From CAYRXM01 sp964449465 (GTDB lineage: Bacteria > Chloroflexota > Anaerolineae > JAFGEY01), in NCBI GenBank assembly GCA_964449465.1, contig CAYVBK010000005.1, forward strand, positions 1-64,000: 64,000 bases of DNA. The letters are read 5' to 3'. The notes beneath the pieces were generated by a model. The model ran no database searches. It was given only the letters and a program-made list of their open reading frames with translations, and had not been told where the DNA came from. Every line of letters begins with the position of its first letter. Positions within the stretch are counted from its first letter, which is position 1. Below are positions 54,201 to 62,078 of the stretch, one piece after another. Position numbers and translations under genes: made by a program.

Positions 54201-57200
54201 TCAGGTATGCCGCAGTTGAATGACGACTTCGGGCAGTCCCATCGCCTGTCGAATTTGCTGCACTGCCGTCTTGAGCACCGTCTCAATGTCCAGTGTTTCA
54301 TAGATACGCGATGTCACCTCGCCGAGCTGCTGTTGATACGCCGCCCGACGTTGCGTCTCTTGGAGCAAACGTGCGCTTTCCAGCGACAAAGCCAGGCGAT
54401 TAGCCACCTCTTCGACCAGAGAGACCATCTCTGGCGGGGCCGAGGTCCCGGCAAAACGCAAGTCTAGCACGCCCACCACCTCGTTGCGCAATTTGATCGG
54501 CACGGCCAAAGTGCTGGTGACCGCCTCACCCGACTCGGGGTCGGACAACTGGCGCGTCAGTGAATCGGCCAACACCGACTGCCCAGATTTCCTGGCCTCT
54601 TGAGCCTCGACCGACTGCTCCACAGACGGCTCGATGTTCAACTGGCGATAGCGATAACCCACCTGCTCTACCTCGCGCCAGGCCTCGCGTGTATAACGCC
54701 CCGACGCCACCTCCAGTTCGCGCACCGTCTGCTGCATTTGCTCAAACAAGCGAGCGTTTTCAATCGCCACCGCCAGTTGATCGGCCAGCATGTGCAACGA
54801 AACCACATCCTGCTCATCAAAGGCCGCCGCCCGCTGACTCTGCACGTCCAATGCGCCGATCACCCGTCCGCCAAACACCAGTGGCAGCACCACTTCAGAG
54901 TGGGCTTCGGGCCACAAAGAAGCATCATCCATCGCATTAACCCTGGCAGCCGTCGCACGGTCGCCCAAAACGATCTGCGGCTGCCCGCTGCGAATGGCCT
55001 CGCCGACGATGCCCTGCTCGCCAACCTCCAGTTTGTAACCGCGCGCCAAAATCCGCGCCCCCACCTCGCCGGTAGCTGCCGCCAACACCGCGTATTGGGA
55101 TTGCTCATCCAGCAAGAAAATGACCGCATGATCATAGCCAAAACGGTCACAGATCAAATTGACCACCCGGTTCAGCAAATCGCTCAATTGACGAATCGAG
55201 GCAGTGTCACGAGCCACCTCTGAAGCCACTTGAAGTTGAGCAGCACGACGCTCCATATCCGTCGCAAAGCGCGCCATATCTCGCTCGGCCCGTTTGAGCG
55301 AGGTAATATTGCGCGAGATGCCAAAAGTGCCAATGATTTCCCCTTGCTCATTGCGCAGAGGCGCCTTGGTTGCCGAAATCCATGTCTCTGTGCCATCTCG
55401 ACCAATAGACATTTCTTCAATGCCCGCTTTGGGCTGCCCGGTGCGGATGATCTCTTGCTCATCCTCGAACATTTTTTGGGCGCGCTCTGGTTGGTTTGTA
55501 TCAAAATCGCTCATGCCCTGGGCTTCAGATGGGTCTCGTAACCCCATAGCACGAGCATGTGATCGGCTGATGCGCAGAAATCGGCTGTCGCGGTCCTTAA
55601 AATACACATAGTCAGGCACCGTATCCATCAAGGCGCGCAGCAAAGACTGCTCATACATCAAGTTGGCCTGCACGCGCTGATACTGCTGCGCCGCCAGAAT
55701 CACATGCAGCGCATTGCTGACCTTTTGAGCCAGCGATTCATAGACAAATCCCTCGCGCGGCTCGACTTCCAGAGCCATCAAGCCGAGCGGCTGTTCCTGA
55801 AAGACCAGCGGCAAAACGATTTTGTGAAAAGGCCGACCTTGCGGCCAAAGCCCGGCCGGCAACAGTTCTCTAGTCTCGAACAACCTGGTCGGCTCACTCA
55901 AGGCCAGCCGCTCCCCATCATGATAGGCCAGCACCAACTGCGCTCCGGACAGCGATTGGAGTGGATCGGTATAGAGAGCCAGGTCGCAACTGGAAATGCC
56001 CAAACGAGATATCGTGGTCGCCAGCACACCCATCATAGATTCAATATCGTTGACCGCCAAAAGGCCAGCTTCGATTGAACGCAACGTGTCATCTTGAAAA
56101 ACCCGCCGCAAGCTGCGTTCAATCTCGGTATATTGCACCCGTCGGGCCACCAGCAGACGGGCCTGATGCCACGCATTCTCGGCATGTGCCGCTTGCTCGC
56201 CGCTCATATCCCCACGCAAACCGGCGCGCATCACCGACAAAACCCGATGCCACAGCCCCACACACTCCTCAAACACGGGCAATTGGCGCATGGCATCTTC
56301 AAAAAGAGTCAGAAAAGAGTTTTCGGCAGCATCTGCATCGCCATCCAAACCGTCCACCAGTTGCGCCGCCCACTGCCCGGCCAGCCGAGCAGTGTCCTCA
56401 TCAGGCAACAGCATCCTCTCAATAGTGCGCGCTATCTCGGCCACCGTCGCAGCCCGCCGATCGGCCACGCTGGCTGCGCTGACAACATCCGACGTTACCT
56501 CATCAATCTCTTGCGGCCAGCACCCACACGAGCGGCGAATGATCATCTCGGCCGGCAAAAAACACTGCGCCTCCACCGACTCACCCCGCAGCAAAGCCAG
56601 AACCCGATCCAGAGCTTCCTGGCCGGACTGATAAAAAGGTTTGCGCACCGTCGTCAACGGAGGTTGAGTCACCTCAGAGGCGGCTATATCATTAAATCCC
56701 ACCACCGAAACCAGAGCCGGCACGGCCACGCCCCGCGCGTACAGCTCTCTGGCGGCGCCAACTGCATATTGAATTTCGGTCGCCGCCAGACCATCAAAAT
56801 CCACACCGGGGCGCAGACCGCGTTGGTCGAGCAATTGTCGCATCGCTTCTGCGCCGCTGGCCTCTGACCAGCCACATGGATCGCTGATTATGGCCGGATT
56901 GACCTCCAGATGATGAGCGGTCAATGTATCGCCAAAGGCCCGAACGCGCTCCTCTGTCTCAAAATGCCCCTCCGGGCCACGAATCAGGGCGATCCGCTGC
57001 CGATGATGCGTCTGAATCAGATGTGCGATAATTTGACACATACTATCATAGGTATCTGTCAAAATACAGGGAAAGCCCGGCAAGGGTTTTTCGACATGCA
57101 CCAACGGCAGCCCATCATAGCGGTGCAGAAAATCCAGCATCTCGGCTTGATCGAGCGACACCCCCAGGCCGGCGCCGCTGCTACCCCACACAATCAAGGC

Positions 57201-57452
57201 ATCTACCGTGCCGTCATGGATCAGATCATAGATGACATTAGAACTCACTCTGGTCGCGCCGGGTTTTGCCAGAATCCGCCCAATGAAATAAAGCAAATTC
57301 ACACCCAAAAGACGCGCCCGATCCAATATACCCAACCACATGGTCTGATCTTGTGGCACTTCGAGCAGCATCACACCCACTGTTGGGTGCGACCGATCTC
57401 GTCCGGCGGCCGGATGACCGATCTGTTGAGGCTCAGTCAGACGATCACTCAC
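54201..57452 (-). CDS. LacI-type ligand-binding domain fused to GAF-PAS-GAF-GAF
   Basis: 1083 residues, GTG start at 57452 with AAGGGAG 9 nt upstream. Residues ~20-305 are a LacI/GalR-type periplasmic-binding fold (TVGVMLLEVP, ALIVWGSSGAG, RIALIRGPEGHFETEER, VSVVGFNDIAASE, PPLTTVRKPFYQSG) followed by RRSCGCWP. There is no HTH, signal peptide or membrane segment, so ligand binding must be intracellular. Then a helical region (~320-460), GAF (~470-600), PAS (~605-735, YVYFKDRDSRFLRISRS), GAF (~750-900), Trp linker TREAWREVE (~921), GAF (~960-1025) and the shared tail (YETLDIETVLKTAVQQIRQA). No kinase or other output. Same operon, with gaps of 16 and 23 bp. Confidence 0.88.
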   Translation of the reverse strand: MSDRLTEPQQIGHPAAGRDRSHPTVGVMLLEVPQDQTMWLGILDRARLLGVNLLYFIGRILAKPGATRVSSNVIYDLIHDGTVDALIVWGSSGAGLGVSLDQAEMLDFLHRYDGLPLVHVEKPLPGFPCILTDTYDSMCQIIAHLIQTHHRQRIALIRGPEGHFETEERVRAFGDTLTAHHLEVNPAIISDPCGWSEASGAEAMRQLLDQRGLRPGVDFDGLAATEIQYAVGAARELYARGVAVPALVSVVGFNDIAASEVTQPPLTTVRKPFYQSGQEALDRVLALLRGESVEAQCFLPAEMIIRRSCGCWPQEIDEVTSDVVSAASVADRRAATVAEIARTIERMLLPDEDTARLAGQWAAQLVDGLDGDADAAENSFLTLFEDAMRQLPVFEECVGLWHRVLSVMRAGLRGDMSGEQAAHAENAWHQARLLVARRVQYTEIERSLRRVFQDDTLRSIEAGLLAVNDIESMMGVLATTISRLGISSCDLALYTDPLQSLSGAQLVLAYHDGERLALSEPTRLFETRELLPAGLWPQGRPFHKIVLPLVFQEQPLGLMALEVEPREGFVYESLAQKVSNALHVILAAQQYQRVQANLMYEQSLLRALMDTVPDYVYFKDRDSRFLRISRSHARAMGLRDPSEAQGMSDFDTNQPERAQKMFEDEQEIIRTGQPKAGIEEMSIGRDGTETWISATKAPLRNEQGEIIGTFGISRNITSLKRAERDMARFATDMERRAAQLQVASEVARDTASIRQLSDLLNRVVNLICDRFGYDHAVIFLLDEQSQYAVLAAATGEVGARILARGYKLEVGEQGIVGEAIRSGQPQIVLGDRATAARVNAMDDASLWPEAHSEVVLPLVFGGRVIGALDVQSQRAAAFDEQDVVSLHMLADQLAVAIENARLFEQMQQTVRELEVASGRYTREAWREVEQVGYRYRQLNIEPSVEQSVEAQEARKSGQSVLADSLTRQLSDPESGEAVTSTLAVPIKLRNEVVGVLDLRFAGTSAPPEMVSLVEEVANRLALSLESARLLQETQRRAAYQQQLGEVTSRIYETLDIETVLKTAVQQIRQAMGLPEVVIQLRHT

Positions 57453-57468
57453 CTGCGTTTCTCCCTTC

Positions 57469-60333
57469 TCAATCTGCCTGCTCTGGCTCGGCGCCGATAT
57501 GCACAGACACCTGCGTGACGTTGGGCAACCGGCTCAACTCGCGCACGGCAGCGCGCAACAGCGCATCCTGGTCAATGGCGCGGGTAAACGCCTCTGAAAT
57601 ATCGCTGATCACCTGCTCGCGAGCAGCCAGACGTTGAGTGTCTTCGTACAGACGGGCCACTTCGAGTGCCTGCCCCAGTTGATTGACCAACGCCTCGAGC
57701 AATTCAATCTCCACCCTGGTCCAGGCCTGATCGGGTGTGCTGCGCCGAAAGCGCAGCGCGCCCACCACCTGCTCGCGCACTCGCAACGGAATAGACAGCA
57801 GCCGAGACGCCTGATCTGGGACCATCGAATCCGAGGGAGGCGAGTACTGCACCACACTGTCGGTCTGCACCGCCTGACGCAAATCGGGCTGCCAGTCTCC
57901 GGTAGCCGCAGCCATGGCCCGGTCCGCATAGCGGTAGCCCCACTCACCACGTGCGTGCAACAGTTCGCTCCAGGCCTGCCCGGTCAATTCGCCGGCGGCG
58001 CGCTGTGCCACCCGCAAAGACTCGGCACTTTCGGCCAGCAAACGGGCATTGTCAATCGCCAAAGCCACCTGGTCGGCCATCGTTTGCAGCACCATCAAGG
58101 CATCCTGATCGAACGCATCCGATTGATCGCTCTGCACCGTAATCGCGCCGATCACCTGGCCGCGCGCCCGCAGCGGCAGGGCCGCCTCGGAGCGTGTGTC
58201 GGGCAGTTCGACAATCACGCGCCGCGCCTGGTCTTGTTCAGCACGTAGGGCGATGCGCGCCTGCGCATTGGCGATGGCCCAACCCACCATCCCCTCGCCC
58301 ACCTTGAGACGATGCCCGCGCGCCCGCATCAATCGCCCGGCTGTGCCGGTGCCGGCTTGCAGCACCGCCCACTCGCGCGCCGAATCGAGCAAAAACAGGC
58401 CTACGTAATATAAATTGAATCGCTGCCGAATCAGTTCAACTACCCGAGCCTGCAATTCATCCCGGTCAATGATCGAAGCTGCTGCCTGAGCAATCTCGGC
58501 CGAGCCTTCCAGGTACACCGAGCGACGCTCCAAAGCTGCCGTGCGCTCGCGCACGCTTTGCTCCAGCCCGCCGATCAGACCATTGAGCCGCGTCGTCATA
58601 TCATTCAGGGTGCGCGCCAAAACGCCGATCTCGTCCTGGCTTTCCACTGGCACCGGATGGGTCAAATCGCCGGCCGCAATCATATGAGCAGCATAGGTCA
58701 AAGAGCGCAGTGGAATAAATGCCTGCCGCACGCTAAACCATGCCAGAATCAACAACACCACCAGAGCAAACCCCACCATCACCCACGAGGTTTGTTGCAA
58801 AGGCCGCTGCAAGATGACCAACTCATCTAGTGGCTGTTGAACGATCACCCCCCACCCATGCTCCATCGCATCCAGACAGGCCACCCACTGTCGCCCATCT
58901 GCATCTTGAAACGAGTATATCCCTCGTTGCCCCTGACGCAAGACCTTTACCGCTGGCTCGTCGCTCAAGTTGCGCAATTCTTGGGCAACCCCGGCCTCGG
59001 GATGCGCCACAAGCACATTGTCCGCATCCACCAGATATGCATAACCGGCGGCACCGATGCGGCTGAGCGATACCTCACGGACCAATTGATTCAACTCGCT
59101 GCCAAACATCAACACACCCACAATCTGCCCGCTCCGGTTGCGGATGGGTTTGGACATCACCAACGAAGGCCGCCCCGATGTGCGACTGATCAAGACCTGA
59201 AAAGCCATTGGTGCCCCATCACGCGCTTGTTGAAACCACAGTCGGTCACGGTAATCTTTGGGCAACTCGAGGTCGCTGCGCGCCACATTGATGCCATCCA
59301 TCCCCACCGTGCTGATCAGATACATGTAGGGATACTGTTTGATCAACTCTTCCAAAAGCGGTTTTTGCAGATCGGCCTGCATACTGGTTATGGCCGTAAG
59401 AGAAGCCACAGCCTCTAAAAACCCGACATGGTCATTCAGCCACTCCTGTGTCCGCGTCACCAACTGCTCATTGGCGCGAACCAGGTCTTGCTCAAATTTT
59501 TCCCGCAGCAAAAACGAGATGCGAAAATTGTTTATCGCCAAAATGGCAATAAACAGTGGCACTACGATAGCTAATATCAATACCGTCAGCCGAACTTGCA
59601 ACGACCCCACCTGTGGACGCCGCTCAACCAGCATTTGCCGCCAGGTGACATAGACAAACGGTACAGAAATAGCCAGATTGGTGAAAAGGGCCAATACCAC
59701 GGCCGGCACCTGCCTGGGTGCAATCAACGCAGCCGCAGCCGCCAATGATTGAGCCACCAATAAAACCCAACCCAACCGGCGGTTCAGCGGCGACAATGAT
59801 TTGTCGAACAAGAGCAGGTATAACAAAACCAGCAATGCCGCCGGCATGGCAATCATCATAGCGACACGCACAGCCGTCGAAACCGGCCCGGTCAAATAGG
59901 CCGATGACAGCACAAAACCACCTTGATAGGTCTCAGGAACAAGGCTCACATACCATAACTGAGTACCCCTTAACACATCCAGGGCCGTCAACGCGGCCGG
60001 CAGCACCATCAATGCATACACCGGCCACCACACCCACCGCTGCCGCCCATACAACCACCCCGGCTTGATCAGAGCCACGGTAGCCAATATGGCGCCGGCC
60101 TGCACCGCAATGGCTGTGCCGGAAATCAACCATGTTGCTGTTTGCGCCTGCGCCACATCGGTGGCTGTCATCATCCACCCAATCCCTGCTCCGGTGATGG
60201 CATAACTCATCAACAAAACACCCACATGCTGGTGAACCGGATGACGTATATGGAGCAGCAGCACATACAGAGATAAAATCACCTCCAATGTGACAATAAA
60301 CCAGATGCCGAGCTGCGCCGCCAACACACTCAT
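57469..60333 (-). CDS. Receptor-like protein: 7TM-like region, Cache, HAMP, two GAF, no output domain
   Basis: 954 residues. About seven membrane helices (~8-235), one more (~248-270), Cache-like extracellular sensor (~275-510, with DYRDRLWFQQA and GRPSLVMSKPIRNRSGQIVG), helix (~513-533), HAMP (~535-590), coiled coil, GAF (~620-765, EGMVGWAIANAQARIALRAE), Trp linker TGQAWSELL (~788), GAF (~830-900) and tail (VISDISEAFTRAIDQDALLR). No catalytic or DNA-binding output. The ATG at 60333 overlaps the stop of the upstream gene (ATGA). It closely parallels the 51397-54177 protein, so the two are probably paralogues. Confidence 0.88.
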   Translation of the reverse strand: MSVLAAQLGIWFIVTLEVILSLYVLLLHIRHPVHQHVGVLLMSYAITGAGIGWMMTATDVAQAQTATWLISGTAIAVQAGAILATVALIKPGWLYGRQRWVWWPVYALMVLPAALTALDVLRGTQLWYVSLVPETYQGGFVLSSAYLTGPVSTAVRVAMMIAMPAALLVLLYLLLFDKSLSPLNRRLGWVLLVAQSLAAAAALIAPRQVPAVVLALFTNLAISVPFVYVTWRQMLVERRPQVGSLQVRLTVLILAIVVPLFIAILAINNFRISFLLREKFEQDLVRANEQLVTRTQEWLNDHVGFLEAVASLTAITSMQADLQKPLLEELIKQYPYMYLISTVGMDGINVARSDLELPKDYRDRLWFQQARDGAPMAFQVLISRTSGRPSLVMSKPIRNRSGQIVGVLMFGSELNQLVREVSLSRIGAAGYAYLVDADNVLVAHPEAGVAQELRNLSDEPAVKVLRQGQRGIYSFQDADGRQWVACLDAMEHGWGVIVQQPLDELVILQRPLQQTSWVMVGFALVVLLILAWFSVRQAFIPLRSLTYAAHMIAAGDLTHPVPVESQDEIGVLARTLNDMTTRLNGLIGGLEQSVRERTAALERRSVYLEGSAEIAQAAASIIDRDELQARVVELIRQRFNLYYVGLFLLDSAREWAVLQAGTGTAGRLMRARGHRLKVGEGMVGWAIANAQARIALRAEQDQARRVIVELPDTRSEAALPLRARGQVIGAITVQSDQSDAFDQDALMVLQTMADQVALAIDNARLLAESAESLRVAQRAAGELTGQAWSELLHARGEWGYRYADRAMAAATGDWQPDLRQAVQTDSVVQYSPPSDSMVPDQASRLLSIPLRVREQVVGALRFRRSTPDQAWTRVEIELLEALVNQLGQALEVARLYEDTQRLAAREQVISDISEAFTRAIDQDALLRAAVRELSRLPNVTQVSVHIGAEPEQAD

Positions 60334-62066
60334 CCCTGTTCCTCCTTGCTCAAACCATCACCCGGCTGCCCCATACGCACTTCGATCTCGGCCATCCCCA
60401 GCGCGTCGCCTATTTCTCGCAGCGCCGTCTGCAATACCACATTGACATTCAGCGAGGCGCGCATCTGCGATGAAACCTGGCCGATCAACCGCTCACGAGC
60501 CGCGCTGTTTTGCGTGTCCTGATACAAACGTGCGCTGTCCAACGCATCGCTGACCTGCTGCGCCAGCGTCTCCATCAAAGCCACCTCTTGGGCCGTCCAA
60601 CGACCGGCCTGAGGTTTGCGCAGCCGCATCACCCCCTCGATGTGATCCCGGATGCGGATCGGCACGGCCAACACATCGGCGTCGGTCTGCACGATCTGGC
60701 CAGACTGATAGGCATTCACCATTTCGGGCTGCCACGAACGTTTGGACGGAAAAACGCCTTCGACTGTAGACACAAACCCCAATCTGGCCTGTTCACGGAC
60801 GCGCTCAATCCAGGCCTGATGGGTAAACTCGCCATAGGCCTGACGCTGCGCCTCCAAAGACCTTTGAGCCTCGGCAAACAAATTCAAGTTTTCAATCGCC
60901 ACAGCCAACTGATCGGCCAACATTTGCAGCACCGGAACATCTTGAGGCGCAAAAACGGATCGCTGAACGCTTTGTAGATCCAGCACGCCCCACATCCGCT
61001 CACCCACCCTCAACGGCAGAGCGATCCCCGAATGGCTAAAGGCTAAAAAGCTCTTGCCCAATGGCTTGCTTTCCATATCGTCATCCAACACCAGGCGCGG
61101 CTCATTGTGAGCCAGCACATAGCCCACCACACTCTCCTCGCCTGTGCGCGCCCGATAACCCTGCGCCAACAATTGTTGTCCACCTGGGCTGGTTGCCGTC
61201 TGTAAAGTGGCATAACGCCCCTCGGCTTTGACATCCTGGTCCAACAAAAACACGGCCACATGGTACACATCTAGATGCCGACTGACCAGTTCTGCCACCT
61301 GCGGCAACATCTCAACGACGTTGCGCAGCCGGGCGGCGGCCTGCCCGATTTGAGCAGCCGCCTCCAGATATCGGGCGCGACGCTGCGCCTCGGCTGTGCG
61401 TTCGGCCACTCGCTCTTCCAACGAGGCGCGCATAGACTGCAACTCTAGATTAGCCTGGCGTTGCGCCTGCTCATTGGTGCGGGCGCGCTGCACAGCCAGA
61501 TTCAAACTATGCGTGGCTTGCTGCAACAGGGCACCGGTCAGCACAAAAATGGCCGACAGCATGATCAGGTCGGCGATGGTTCGCGGCGTTCCGCCATAGT
61601 GCAACAGCCCCGCTTTTTCGATCCAGAATGAGGCGATGATCGTCGCCACGTTCAGCGCAGTGCAGGACCACACAGCTCGCTCACCCAGCAGCAGGCCGGC
61701 AAACAAGACCAGCAACGGATAAGCTATTGCCGTCTGATCGCGCAAAAAGCCGGTCACGCCCACCATCCACCAGGTCAAAACCAGCCACAGCAAGCCCACA
61801 AAGATCAAGCTGCTCAAAACCGTATACCCACGCCGATTGAACCAACTCAAAGCCAGAGCCAGGACAAAAACGGTTATGCCCGACAGCGGAATAAAAGCCT
61901 CTATGCTGCCCAACACAAGGCGTCCTACCACCAACAACAGCACAGACACCAAAAGCGAGACACCCCCCATCGTCAGCAAAAAAACGTGCAGCAGGCGAGC
62001 CGTGCGACCCCGATCTTCATCCGCAAAAGTGGGAGGTTTGAAAAACTGTTTAGCCCAGTTCCACAT
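60330..62066 (-). CDS. Receptor-like protein: six-helix membrane region and two GAF domains, no output domain
   Basis: 578 residues, GGGAGGAA 6 nt before ATG 62066. Six membrane helices (~25-190) with short loops and no large extracellular domain, so any membrane signal must be sensed within the bilayer. Then a coiled coil (~190-240), GAF (~245-395, EESVVGYVLAHNEPRLVLDD), Trp linker THQAWIERV (~417), GAF (~430-515) and tail (GQVSSQMRASLNVNVVLQTA). No kinase, cyclase or methyl-accepting domain. It overlaps the next gene by 4 bp and starts 12 bp after the previous stop. Confidence 0.87.
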   Translation of the reverse strand: MWNWAKQFFKPPTFADEDRGRTARLLHVFLLTMGGVSLLVSVLLLVVGRLVLGSIEAFIPLSGITVFVLALALSWFNRRGYTVLSSLIFVGLLWLVLTWWMVGVTGFLRDQTAIAYPLLVLFAGLLLGERAVWSCTALNVATIIASFWIEKAGLLHYGGTPRTIADLIMLSAIFVLTGALLQQATHSLNLAVQRARTNEQAQRQANLELQSMRASLEERVAERTAEAQRRARYLEAAAQIGQAAARLRNVVEMLPQVAELVSRHLDVYHVAVFLLDQDVKAEGRYATLQTATSPGGQQLLAQGYRARTGEESVVGYVLAHNEPRLVLDDDMESKPLGKSFLAFSHSGIALPLRVGERMWGVLDLQSVQRSVFAPQDVPVLQMLADQLAVAIENLNLFAEAQRSLEAQRQAYGEFTHQAWIERVREQARLGFVSTVEGVFPSKRSWQPEMVNAYQSGQIVQTDADVLAVPIRIRDHIEGVMRLRKPQAGRWTAQEVALMETLAQQVSDALDSARLYQDTQNSAARERLIGQVSSQMRASLNVNVVLQTALREIGDALGMAEIEVRMGQPGDGLSKEEQG

Positions 62067-62078
62067 AGATATTCCTCC

